Assembly (NCBI GenBank): GCA_947166955.1
Contig: CAMVGI010000056.1
Coordinates: 1-7,725 of the forward strand
Direction of reading: 5' to 3'
From: an uncultured Clostridia bacterium
GTDB lineage: Bacteria; Bacillota_A; Clostridia; Oscillospirales; Oscillospiraceae
DNA length: 7,725 nt
This document shows positions 1 through 6,395 of the stretch, in pieces (position 1 is the first letter of the stretch; each line of letters starts with the position of its first letter). The translations under genes were made by a program, and so were the position numbers. Under the pieces are notes generated by a model that saw only the letters and a program-made list of their open reading frames with translations, had not been told where the DNA came from and made no database searches.

Positions 1-12
1 GATCGGTTTCAT
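1..12 (-). CDS. start of a further late gene, cut by the window edge
   Basis: On the minus strand an ATG at 12-10 is followed by codons for Lys-Pro-Ile before the window ends. An AAAGGAG ribosome binding site lies seven bases upstream (about 20-26), after the stop of the holin-like gene. The spacing and the same orientation make a real translation start likely. Position after a holin-like gene in a phage late operon suggests a lysis gene such as an endolysin, or another small membrane protein, but four codons cannot identify it. Confidence 0.55.
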
Positions 13-47
13 ATTTTTGCTCCTTTCTCCGTGCGCTTTCCGGCGGC

Positions 48-335
48 CTACTGTCCGACCGCCCACTCGCGCACTTTTTTGCTGACGTCATCGATGAACG
101 AATTGCCGCCGAGCGCCTTGTACGCCTCATACTCAAAGAGGAAGTTCTTCTTTTCGTACTCGTGAAGCGTTTCGTCGTCACGGTTGCGGTAATAGGTATC
201 CATCATGTCTTTCCGGAGCAGGCATTTGATGCCGTCTCCGAAGCTCTTGACGGTGCGGTACACCCATACGGCGCCGCCGCCGATCGTACCGAGCGCTGCG
301 AGGATCCCCGCCACGCGCAGGATCACCGTTTCCAT
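48..335 (-). CDS. small membrane protein, holin-like
   Basis: A 95-residue protein. Residues about 5-26 are a continuous hydrophobic, glycine- and alanine-rich stretch that fits one membrane helix. The rest is charged and hydrophilic, rich in Asp, Glu, Lys and Arg, with aromatic residues (YEAYKALGGNSFID near 69-82) and a final VREWAV. One N-terminal helix plus a cytoplasmic charged domain, downstream of the tail fibre in a phage late operon, fits a holin or holin-like lysis protein that makes holes in the host membrane. I do not recognise a specific holin family. The ATG directly abuts the TAA of the upstream 49-residue gene (no gap), and GGAGGTG inside that gene's end is the ribosome binding site, so the two are probably translationally coupled. 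Stop is TAG. Confidence 0.6.
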   Translation of the reverse strand: METVILRVAGILAALGTIGGGAVWVYRTVKSFGDGIKCLLRKDMMDTYYRNRDDETLHEYEKKNFLFEYEAYKALGGNSFIDDVSKKVREWAVGQ

Positions 336-485
336 TTATGCGTCCACCTCCGGATGCAGCATGGCAAGCAGCTCGTTGTACTCGCTCTCCGTCAACTTGC
401 CGAGCGCATAGAAAATGTCGATCTTTTCCTCCAGTCCATCGGCCTGTCCGCGTTCGACAAGGCGTTTCAAGGTACGAAACAGCAT
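336..485 (-). CDS. 49-residue phage protein, XkdX-like
   Basis: A short open frame beginning MLFRTLKRLVERGQADGLEE and ending MLHPEVDA. The pattern of an amphipathic start with a Lys/Arg-rich helix, a central ...FYALGKLTESEYNELLAML stretch and a length near 50 residues resembles the small XkdX-type proteins found just after tail fibre genes in many Firmicutes phages (a family of unknown function). The ATG overlaps the TGA of the upstream gene by one base (TGATG), and GGGGGTG about 8 bases upstream can serve as ribosome binding site. Its stop abuts the next start. Tight packing on both sides and the family-like motif support a real gene in spite of its size; the family match is from memory. Confidence 0.65.
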   Translation of the reverse strand: MLFRTLKRLVERGQADGLEEKIDIFYALGKLTESEYNELLAMLHPEVDA

Positions 486-808
486 CAAACATCACCCCCC
501 AACTCCAACAAGGATAACCGCAGTTCATGGTCGATCAGCATCGCGTTGATATCGTCCTGTTCTGACGGTTCAGGCGGTTCGGGTTCGGGCGCGGGCGGCA
601 CTTCACCCGCCGTCCACTTCGTCAGCGTCATTATGCCGCCGATCTCCTCCGCTTCAAGGTCGCCGTAAGGGAAATGCTCAAGCGGCATCATATCGTCAGG
701 AACAAGGCAATATCCGTTTGGAACAGGGAAGATAGCAGGGGTTACATTCAGTATTGTTTGGTTATTGTGCGACCCATCTTCGCATTTTTCCAACTTAACA
801 ATTGTCAT
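485..808 (-). CDS. 107-residue tail-fibre-associated phage protein, function unknown
   Basis: I start this gene at the ATG at 808 rather than at an upstream TTG (826), because GGAGG lies six to seven bases before this ATG and the TTG lacks such a site. The product starts MTIVKLEKCEDGSHNNQTI, has a middle part with Pro-Asp-Asp and an acidic patch (LEAEEIGG), then a Pro/Glu linker at residues 70-84 (PPAPEPEPPEPSEQ) and a short C-terminal helix (DDINAMLIDHELRLSLLELG). Similar small proteins with a KL..CEDGSH-like start and a Pro-Glu tail commonly follow tail fibre genes in gut Firmicutes phages; their role is not known, and a fibre accessory or assembly role is only inference. Codons for residues 1 to about 47 lie in AT-rich DNA, while the remainder is GC-rich, so the gene is itself mosaic. 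No membrane segment or signal peptide is visible. Confidence 0.65.
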   Translation of the reverse strand: MTIVKLEKCEDGSHNNQTILNVTPAIFPVPNGYCLVPDDMMPLEHFPYGDLEAEEIGGIMTLTKWTAGEVPPAPEPEPPEPSEQDDINAMLIDHELRLSLLELGGDV

Positions 809-1190
809 TTTGTTTTCCTCCACCAATCAAGCAGAAACATAATATGCAGCGTTTGGTGCAGAACCATATGAGTACGGCGAGAATTTAACTGTTACACCGT
901 CATCGTCCCACCCTGTAATAGTTACTGAATAAGATCCGCCAGCAACAAGACGAAGCTGATTATTGTTGCCATTCACCATATGAGCCCCAAATCCCCTCCA
1001 TCCCCACCAAAAATTTTGGTCAGCAATAGAGCTTTGATTAAAACCATCCCACACAATAAGTTGCATAGGAACAAATGGTGTATTAATCTTGATAGTTTTG
1101 CCTGCAAGTGGGGCATCAATAAATCCAACAATACTTGTTAGGACATTATTAGACAACGCAGTTCCGTTTACTGTAGTTGTCTTATCCACC
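670..1190. other. AT-rich island over fibre tip and next gene start
   Basis: By eye and hand count, GC falls sharply here: 20 of 60 bases are G or C in 1081-1140 and 26 of 60 in 841-900, against 43 of 60 in 1441-1500. The right edge is near the codons for the KVDKTTTVNG hinge of the fibre (about 1165-1195), and the left edge is inside the 107-residue gene (about 668). The island therefore holds the fibre tip, the intergenic ribosome binding site and the first half of the following gene. I interpret it as DNA exchanged as one unit; edges are approximate. Confidence 0.7.
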
Positions 1191-1765
1191 TTTCCGGATA
1201 CAAGCGCCGCCGCCGCTTCCAATGCGTCAAGTGCTTCATCGGGTGTAGCGGGAGCGGTAAGGGAGAGAGCGTCAGTAACAAACTTCTGCGCGGTCGCGGC
1301 GGAGAGCGATTGCGCCTTTGAAAAGGTCTCGTCCTTCGTGTACGTGTTCGCACGCTCCGCGGCATAGGCGAAGATGTCCGTTTCCATACCGTTCGGGTCG
1401 TAGACGTCCTTGCGCATGTCGCCCGCTCCCGTTCCGTCGGCGCCCTTCGCCGCGATCAGCCGCCAGCAGGATGCGTTCGTCGGCAGCACACCCTCGCACG
1501 CCGTCGTGCAAAGGTAGCTGGAGCCGTTATAGACGACCTTGTTGTCCGGCACGTAGCTTTTCTCCGCGTCGTAAGGCTCCCACGCAAGGCTCTCCTCCAG
1601 CGCGTCGACCAGGCCGTTGTGCTTGTCCTTCACCACCTCGCAGACAAGTCCGTCGAACACCGCCTTGTTCTCCTGCGCCGAGCCGGTCAGCATATCCGGT
1701 GCGGAAACGACGCCGTGCTGCGCGACGTCGCCGTTCGTGATTTTGAGTTCCGACAGATCGCTCAT
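827..1765 (-). CDS. tail fibre / receptor-binding protein
   Basis: A 312-residue protein that probably forms the host-contacting fibre of the virion. Residues 1-55 are a helical N-terminal part (MSDLSELKITNGDVAQHGVV...) of the kind that anchors gut-phage fibres and contains the ENKAVFDGLV motif. Residues about 61-105 carry a small cysteine- and aromatic-containing segment (W62, Y65, Y71, Y79, Y84, W101) resembling the carbohydrate-binding module 5/12 fold seen in many fibres. A glycine-rich hinge follows (108-116), then a DMRKDVYDPNG / ERANTYTKDETFS segment typical of fibre shafts, and a KVDKTTTVNGTALSNN hinge (192-207). Residues about 208-312 form a Trp/Gly/Asn-rich domain, likely the receptor-binding tip. 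The ATG overlaps the upstream TGA by four bases (ATGA) and has a GGAG site. DNA for the tip is AT-rich, unlike the shaft. Confidence 0.8.
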   Translation of the reverse strand: MSDLSELKITNGDVAQHGVVSAPDMLTGSAQENKAVFDGLVCEVVKDKHNGLVDALEESLAWEPYDAEKSYVPDNKVVYNGSSYLCTTACEGVLPTNASCWRLIAAKGADGTGAGDMRKDVYDPNGMETDIFAYAAERANTYTKDETFSKAQSLSAATAQKFVTDALSLTAPATPDEALDALEAAAALVSGKVDKTTTVNGTALSNNVLTSIVGFIDAPLAGKTIKINTPFVPMQLIVWDGFNQSSIADQNFWWGWRGFGAHMVNGNNNQLRLVAGGSYSVTITGWDDDGVTVKFSPYSYGSAPNAAYYVSA

Positions 1766-3633
1766 ATCGTTTCTCCTTTCTTCAAACTGCCAAGCACGTA
1801 ATGCTTGACGATTTCATAGACGCCGAAGCCCTCGTTTGCCGCGTCGTTTTTCACGAGGATCTGGAGACGTCTGTATCGTTTCGCCGCTCTCCGCGGGAAC
1901 GGGATCTCCTGCGGCGCCTCGTTCGTATTGAACGTAAAACGTGAGAAATCAATGTCCTCCCACGAAAAGATATCCATGATCCCCGCCGCGCTTTCCCACG
2001 CGACCGCGTCGCGCTCGGTGCGCAGCAGGATCTTTGCCCCCGAGCGCGCATAGGGCTTGATGGTGACCGCGTTGCCGCGGTTCAAAAGCGTTTTGATCAC
2101 CATCGGGTCGCCGTCGTCGTCGCTTCCGGTCGACCAGATCGCGGTGATCGGCGCGCCGTCGTCGCTGTAGCGCGTGAGGTCTTTTTTGTCGGTGTTGAAG
2201 CGGCAGATGCGGCCGTCCGCCGTACCGAACCACAGCGTTTCCTCTCCGGCGTCGATCACGCGCAGCACGCAGCGCGCCGGCACGTTGTCCCAATAGAAGC
2301 ACTCGTAGAGAAACGCCGTGTCGTTCCGGTTCGGATAACTGCGCATCTGTCGCCCGTCAAGCCCGTAAACGCGCCCTCCGGCAAAGACGAGGTACGATCC
2401 CTCATACCCGCAGGACACAGCTTCGCGCAGGTCCTCGCGCAGCAGCTTCGGGTCGACGCGTCCGCTGCGGTTCTGCACGATGCGCTCCGCGGTCAGGCTG
2501 TTGGTCGTCAGCGCGTACACGCCCGCGCCCGTGAGAAAGAGCTGCTCGTCCCCGATGCTGCCGAAACCGAAACGGGACACCGCGCCCGCCCCCGTCAGGC
2601 ACGGTTTGACGGTGAATTCCGCTTTTCCGCTTTCGTCGACGGTCCCCCTGCGCAGAAACACGGTGGGTTCGTTTCCGTTGTCCTCCTTGATGACCGCGAG
2701 GTATTCTCCGAGACGGCGGTAGCCGACGATTGCCGTTTCCTCCGAGCCGACGACGGCGTAATTCGTATCCGGCCAATAGCTTCCGTCCTCGTAACCGCAG
2801 ATAAAATCGCGATTCGGGTAATCGGGGTTTCCCGTCGCCACGATGCGGTCGGACGCGCCGTTTGCACCCCAGACGACTGCCGCGGCGCACTTGTCGATGC
2901 GATCGGCATAGCCCGCGGTCGTTTTCGTAAACGTGATGAAAACGTTATCCGCCGCGCCCGCGGCGGGTCTTGCGGGCGCCGCTGCGAACGTCACCGTACC
3001 CGCCGTGAGATCGGTCGTGAAGCCGCTTGTCAGCTCTTCGCCGTCGACCTCGACCTTGTCCACGCTCTCGACGTTCGCCTCCGGCAGATGATAAACCGTG
3101 CTTGTCCCGTCCGCGAGATAGCCGGCGCGCTGTCTGCCCGTGAGCAGATTCACCGCCTCGTACGCCGTTCCGCCGCCGGCAGGGTCGGCGGAAACGACCG
3201 TCGTGGGCACATAGGCGTCCGTGCTTGCCGGAACGCAGGCCGCACCGTCATAACGCAGCAGTTTCGTCCCCGTAAACAGCCACAGTTTTCCGCCGAGATA
3301 TGCCGCCATGCTGCGCGCGTCCGGAAGTCCTGACGCAAGCTCCGACGGCGCCGTGCCGTCCTCGTACCAGCGGTAGAGCTTTGTCCCCGCGTGCGCCAGC
3401 ATGTGCCGCGCACCGCCAAACTCCGCGCTGAACAGAGCGTTGATCCGCCCCGGCAGCGTTTTGACGCTCCGCCAGCCGGGACGTTTTTCCGGCATGCCGC
3501 CCATATCGGCTACGAGATTCGGCGCCCAGGGGCTGCGCGTGTCGTCCACCAACGACGGGTCGGTGGAAAAATCCACGCCGCGGAACCTCCGGTACTTTTT
3601 CGTGCGGATCACCGCACCCGCTCTTTTCGGCAC
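1762..3633 (-). CDS. large tail hub/nozzle-like protein (P22 gp10-like, putative)
   Basis: I choose the GTG at 3633, which has an AAGGGGGTGA site seven bases upstream and lies four bases after the stop of the adaptor gene; the open frame reaches back to 3825 but that part is antisense-like, Arg/Cys-rich and overlaps the adaptor. The 623-residue product starts VPKRAGAVIRTKKYRRFRGV; FRGVDF (17-22) and the following PxLV..TRSPWAPN / GMPEKRPGW segment form the opening typical of podovirus tail hub proteins, where a list of DNA-supply or mesh positions is introduced by a 'GVDF...PN' motif. Many short repeated beta strands follow (GGARHMLAHAGTKLYRWYED, GGKLWLFTGTKLLRYDG, GGRVYGLDGRQMRSYPN, LWFGTADGRICRFN), suggesting a beta-propeller-like fold. 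The C-terminus has a beta-sandwich-like segment and a RRLQILVKND strand. Known hubs close the portal-adaptor channel and carry the fibres. No enzyme motif is evident. The product identity is inference from pattern and gene order. Confidence 0.65.
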   Translation of the reverse strand: MPKRAGAVIRTKKYRRFRGVDFSTDPSLVDDTRSPWAPNLVADMGGMPEKRPGWRSVKTLPGRINALFSAEFGGARHMLAHAGTKLYRWYEDGTAPSELASGLPDARSMAAYLGGKLWLFTGTKLLRYDGAACVPASTDAYVPTTVVSADPAGGGTAYEAVNLLTGRQRAGYLADGTSTVYHLPEANVESVDKVEVDGEELTSGFTTDLTAGTVTFAAAPARPAAGAADNVFITFTKTTAGYADRIDKCAAAVVWGANGASDRIVATGNPDYPNRDFICGYEDGSYWPDTNYAVVGSEETAIVGYRRLGEYLAVIKEDNGNEPTVFLRRGTVDESGKAEFTVKPCLTGAGAVSRFGFGSIGDEQLFLTGAGVYALTTNSLTAERIVQNRSGRVDPKLLREDLREAVSCGYEGSYLVFAGGRVYGLDGRQMRSYPNRNDTAFLYECFYWDNVPARCVLRVIDAGEETLWFGTADGRICRFNTDKKDLTRYSDDGAPITAIWSTGSDDDGDPMVIKTLLNRGNAVTIKPYARSGAKILLRTERDAVAWESAAGIMDIFSWEDIDFSRFTFNTNEAPQEIPFPRRAAKRYRRLQILVKNDAANEGFGVYEIVKHYVLGSLKKGETI

Positions 3634-3637
3634 GCAC

Positions 3638-4195
3638 TCACCCCCTTCGCCGCGCGTACAGTTCCTGACGCACGGTATACTGCGGCGCCGCGCCGCGCGG
3701 CAGCATGCCGCGCATTTGCAGATAGAGATTGTAAAACGCGCCGTGATCCACCGTAACGTCCGCGAGAAGCTGCTGCGCCGCCACAAACAGCGGCAGGCAG
3801 TTCGCCGCATCCTCGCCGACTTCAAAGACGTAGTCGTCGCCCGTCTCGGACGTGATGGAGCGCGGCTGCGCGAGATAGTCGAGCGTCAGCGTCGAGCCGT
3901 CCCCCACAGGCGAGAGCAGCTTGCCGTCGAGCACCTCATAGCGCATCGTACGGATGCCGTCCCTGCGGATACGGACGACGTTCTCCACGCCCTCCGGCAG
4001 CTCCATGCAGCCGGTGCCGTCCAGCGTAAGCTCCGTGCGCCGCACAATGGGCTGCCATGCCGCGACGTCCTTTTGCGCGATGTCGAAAAAGTCGTTCATT
4101 TTCAGGCTGAGGTCGTTGTTCAAGGCGATCGCTCCGCCGACGGAATACTCGTCGAGCAGCATCAGGACTTTTCTTTTTCCCTCTCCAAGAGTCAT
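3638..4195 (-). CDS. head-tail adaptor protein (gp4-like, putative)
   Basis: A 185-residue protein lying between the major capsid gene and the hub gene, the place where short-tailed phages encode the adaptor that sits under the portal ring and joins head to tail. The N-terminal half has a helix (GEGKRKVLMLLDEYSVGG) and the stretch MNDFFDIAQKDVAAW; the middle has short beta strands around LTLDGTGCMELPEG and VVRIRRDG; then a TLTLDYLAQPRSIT strand and an acidic EVGEDAANCLPLFVAAQQLL helix, and an Arg-rich C-terminus (LYARRRG). The strand-turn-strand, then '...Y...P..I....DD' followed by an acidic helix with LP.FVAAQ is a pattern I associate with adaptor proteins of Firmicutes phages. ATG at 4195 has an excellent AAAGGAGGCG site 7 bases upstream. 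A strong hairpin lies directly in front of that site. Confidence 0.65.
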   Translation of the reverse strand: MTLGEGKRKVLMLLDEYSVGGAIALNNDLSLKMNDFFDIAQKDVAAWQPIVRRTELTLDGTGCMELPEGVENVVRIRRDGIRTMRYEVLDGKLLSPVGDGSTLTLDYLAQPRSITSETGDDYVFEVGEDAANCLPLFVAAQQLLADVTVDHGAFYNLYLQMRGMLPRGAAPQYTVRQELYARRRG

Positions 4196-4212
4196 GTTGG
4201 TTCGCCTCCTTT

Positions 4213-4241
4213 CGGGAGGTAGCTTATAAAGCTACCTCCCG
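4213..4241 (-). promoter_or_regulatory. perfect 13-bp hairpin before the adaptor gene
   Basis: The arms CGGGAGGTAGCTT (4213-4225) and AAGCTACCTCCCG (4229-4241) are exact reverse complements separated by a three-base loop, ATA. The element lies in the 70-base gap between capsid and adaptor genes; the ribosome binding site AAAGGAGGCG begins only a few bases downstream (about 4203-4212 in plus coordinates). There is no U-run after it on the minus strand, so it is not a classical terminator by itself. On the minus-strand transcript it can block RNA decay, act as an RNase cleavage site, or lower read-through into the adaptor gene. Which of these applies cannot be told from the sequence. Confidence 0.75.
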
Positions 4242-4244
4242 GGT

Positions 4245-4287
4245 AAAAAAAGTTCGCATCCATTTTCAGGAAGGGTCGCTGAAAATG
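4245..4287 (-). terminator. candidate weak terminator at the capsid gene end
   Basis: CATTTTCAG (4261-4269) and CTGAAAATG (4279-4287) are a nine-base perfect inverted repeat with a nine-base spacer that spans the capsid stop codon. On the minus-strand transcript a run of seven U residues follows (A-run at 4245-4251 in the plus strand), about nine bases after the stem. The stem is A/T-rich and the U-run is not adjacent, so any termination would be partial. Its place right after the most highly needed protein fits a leaky terminator or an mRNA 3'-end stabiliser. Confidence 0.4.
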
Positions 4288-5216
4288 ATCTGGCGGCCGT
4301 CGCCCCAACCGCAGCCGAAGTCGACGTAGCCCGTGTAAAGGTCTTTAAGCGGATTGTCGAGCGCCGTCTGCATGACGGTGGGCTTGGTGATGTAGACGAG
4401 CTTGACCATCTCGCGCATGAGCGCGGGGTCGCAGATTGCCCACTGCTTCTTGGAAAAGCCGTCGTTGCCGCCGCCGATGACCATGTACTGAAGGTCGGCA
4501 AGCGGATTCGCCGCGTTGGTGTCGTCGGCAGGGTTGCGGTTCGGGCGGAACTTGCCGTTGTCGCCGCAGATCTTCTTGGCCTCGGCCTCCAGCTCGGGCG
4601 AAACGAGCAGCAGGTTCATCTCCGCGAGCAGCGGCAGGCCGTCGGGCGTGGTAAAGCGCCCCGCCATGCTCTGCGCCTCGGTGATGGCGTTCACGCTGAG
4701 GGTCTTGGTGATGAGATTGGAATAGGTGCCGCTGTCGGGGTCGGCGACAAACCTGCGCCCCTCGGAGCCTTTGGAGGCGTTGGGGTGATCGGTCGCCGCC
4801 CAGGGTTTGCCGTCGCCGCCCGCGAAATTCGCGTCGAATGCATTGGCAAACATGCGCAGCGCGTGCATATACACGGTCATCGCGGCGGAGTTGCCGAGCA
4901 TCGTGCCGACGCGGCGGCATTCGCCGCTCTTGTCGATCTTCGCCTGCTTGTAGCCGACGGACTCGGAAAGTGAAAACTCCTCCGGCGTGATGATGGTCTT
5001 GAAGCCGCGCTTGCGCGTGCCCTCATTGATGTTCTCGCCGTCGTAGGCGGGCATCTCGCCGTAGCCGCCGGAGCCGGTGAGCTCATAGTCGATACTGTTG
5101 CTGCTCGCAACGCCGAGAATGGCGAGGAGCTTGTTGAGGCGGTTGGCATAGGCAAAGTCAAACGCCTTGCCGACGAACTTGTAGTTGTCGGTCTTCCACG
5201 CTGTCATAGTAGGCAT
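4266..5216 (-). CDS. major capsid protein (HK97-fold, Mu gpT-like)
   Basis: A 316-residue protein that is very likely the shell-forming subunit. Its start MPTMTAWKTDNYKFVGKAFD is followed by a mostly helical N-terminal part (A/L-rich, about 15-35) and an extended acidic arm with glycine (YELTGSGGYGEMPAYDG, about 44-60). The motif MFANAFDANFAGGDGKPWAA followed by TDHP is a signature stretch of Mu gpT-like major head subunits. A long helix around LPLLAEMNLLLVSPELEAEAKK (the spine-like helix) and a C-terminal WAICDP...YTGYVDFG...W end match the HK97-fold layout. No protease cleavage motif is obvious, and a separate scaffold-like gene precedes it. The ATG at 5216 has GGGAGG eight to nine bases upstream; the second Met (residue 4) is a less likely start. 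Gene order (portal, scaffold, decoration, coat) supports the call. Confidence 0.9.
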   Translation of the reverse strand: MPTMTAWKTDNYKFVGKAFDFAYANRLNKLLAILGVASSNSIDYELTGSGGYGEMPAYDGENINEGTRKRGFKTIITPEEFSLSESVGYKQAKIDKSGECRRVGTMLGNSAAMTVYMHALRMFANAFDANFAGGDGKPWAATDHPNASKGSEGRRFVADPDSGTYSNLITKTLSVNAITEAQSMAGRFTTPDGLPLLAEMNLLLVSPELEAEAKKICGDNGKFRPNRNPADDTNAANPLADLQYMVIGGGNDGFSKKQWAICDPALMREMVKLVYITKPTVMQTALDNPLKDLYTGYVDFGCGWGDGRQIIFSDPS

Positions 5217-5240
5217 TTCTATATCCTCCCTTGTTTTTCT

Positions 5241-5915
5241 TTACGCGTCCACCGCGAACAAATGCTTTTTCGCGTACACGTTGATCTTGTCCGCGCCGAC
5301 GTCCCAGCCGGTCACCTTGAACGGCAGGCTCGCCGCCGCCGTAAGAACGATGGCCGCGCGGCCGCTGTCAAGATTGCCCTTGGCAAAGCCGACGGGCGGA
5401 AAAACCTCGTACACGTCGCCGGCATAGGGCGCGCCGCCGCTCTCAAGCGTAAGGATGCCCTTGGTGGGCGTCGCGTCGTCGAGCGCAAAGTCCGTGATGC
5501 GCCGCACCTTGCCGACCGGATCGGTATTCGTGCTTGCCGCGGCCTTCGAGACGAGCTTCACGTAACCGCCGTTGAAGTCGTCCGCCGCAAACGCCTTGAG
5601 CGCGGTCACCTCCAGCGTAGTCGCGCTGCCGCCCGCCGCCGTGACCTCCGGCGCCTTGCAGCGGTAGACGGCGGTGGGGTCGTCGATCACGAAGATCTTC
5701 CCGCCGTTCGCGCGCGCGTCGATGGCGTCGGCGCTGCCGCTGTGGTTCTCCGCCGCGACGCCGAGAACGGCGCCGCTTTCGTCCGCCGCCGCGGCGACGA
5801 CGAGGCCGTCGGCAAGCTTCACGGCCTGACCCTCCGCAATCGCGGTGTCGGTCGCGATGTCATACTCGCGGGCGCTCACATGAACGCCGCCGTCGAGCTT
5901 CTGAAAGAATTGCAT
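5241..5915 (-). CDS. putative head decoration protein, between scaffold and capsid genes
   Basis: A 224-residue protein starting MQFFQKLDGGVHVSAREYDI. It is rich in Ala, Gly, Val, Asp and Thr with little basic charge, and it has many short predicted beta strands separated by loops (for example AEGQAVKLADGLVVAAAADESGAVLGV, then KIFVIDDP...YRCKAP). An E.G.AV.L..G.V..A......VLGV pattern resembles the DUF2190/decoration-type beta domains that stabilise capsids. It lies between the scaffold and coat genes, only 24 bases upstream of the coat start, and has a GGAGG site six bases before its ATG. The long length compared with classical lambda D-like proteins (about 110 residues) suggests two domains (break near residue 100). 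The product is therefore a decoration or cement protein by pattern and place, not by a specific family match. Confidence 0.55.
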   Translation of the reverse strand: MQFFQKLDGGVHVSAREYDIATDTAIAEGQAVKLADGLVVAAAADESGAVLGVAAENHSGSADAIDARANGGKIFVIDDPTAVYRCKAPEVTAAGGSATTLEVTALKAFAADDFNGGYVKLVSKAAASTNTDPVGKVRRITDFALDDATPTKGILTLESGGAPYAGDVYEVFPPVGFAKGNLDSGRAAIVLTAAASLPFKVTGWDVGADKINVYAKKHLFAVDA

Positions 5916-5927
5916 TTCGTTTCCTCC

Positions 5928-6371
5928 TTACATGTTCAGGTATTCTTTTGCCGTCATCTGCATATCGGGGTTCGCTTCGTTCCACGCGTCAAGCAGCTTT
6001 CTCTGCGTCGGCGTGAGCGTCGCGCCGCCCGCGGTGCCGCCGCCCGTGGAACGCGCGCTGCGGCTTGCGGCGCGATCCTCCGCCGCTTTGCCCACGCCCT
6101 CCACGACGAACAGATAGTCGCCGTAGAGCGCCGCGAGCGGCTCGCGGCCGTAGCGCGTGCCGCAGAAGCGGCGGAACTGCGCGTTGTGCTCCAGCGCCTC
6201 CAGATCCTCCGCGCCGAACTGCGGATAGTGCTCCATGAAGTCGAGCAGGTCGGTCTTCACGAACGCTTTCAGCGTCGCCTCCGCCTCCACGCTTACCGCC
6301 GGAGTTTCCGCCGCGTCCGTCCGCGCGTTTTCCCGAAGCTCCTCCGCTCCGGTCCTCTCCTCAAAGTCCAT
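5928..6371 (-). CDS. scaffold-like protein
   Basis: A 147-residue protein just before the decoration and coat genes. The N-terminal half is acidic and helical (EERTGAEELRENARTDAAET, then a long alpha-helical VEAEATLKAFVKTDLLDF). The middle (AAEDRAASRSARSTGGGTAGGAT, about 98-120) is a flexible Gly/Ser/Ala linker. The end, LTPTQRKLLDAWNEANPDMQ followed by MTAKEYLNM, is a helix-turn-helix-like C-terminal tip of the kind that binds coat protein in scaffolds of Firmicutes phages. Scaffolds guide procapsid assembly and leave or are degraded. The ATG at 6371 has AAAGGAG six to seven bases upstream; the start lies 24 bases after the portal stop. Charge pattern, length and gene place agree, but scaffolds diverge fast and I saw no decisive motif. 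Confidence 0.65.
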   Translation of the reverse strand: MDFEERTGAEELRENARTDAAETPAVSVEAEATLKAFVKTDLLDFMEHYPQFGAEDLEALEHNAQFRRFCGTRYGREPLAALYGDYLFVVEGVGKAAEDRAASRSARSTGGGTAGGATLTPTQRKLLDAWNEANPDMQMTAKEYLNM

Positions 6372-6395
6372 GCCGTCTCTCCTTTCTTTTTTTGA

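Noticed and set aside
827..1200. Phase-variable or diversity-generating system at the fibre tip
   Set aside because: I saw no inverted repeats, template repeat, reverse transcriptase or recombinase in the window; a simple module exchange explains the composition change.
3634..3825. N-terminal extension of the hub-like protein to 3825
   Set aside because: It overlaps the adaptor gene, is Arg/Cys-rich and lacks a ribosome binding site; the GTG at 3633 has a good one.
3401..4222. Plus-strand open frame of 273 codons
   Set aside because: It is antisense to the adaptor and hub-like genes, with an Arg/His/Ala-rich product typical of a shadow frame.
5262..6395. Very long plus-strand open frame (377 codons) over the decoration and scaffold genes
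   Set aside because: It is antisense to two genes with good start sites and its product is Arg/His/Ala-rich low-complexity, typical of a shadow frame in GC-rich DNA.
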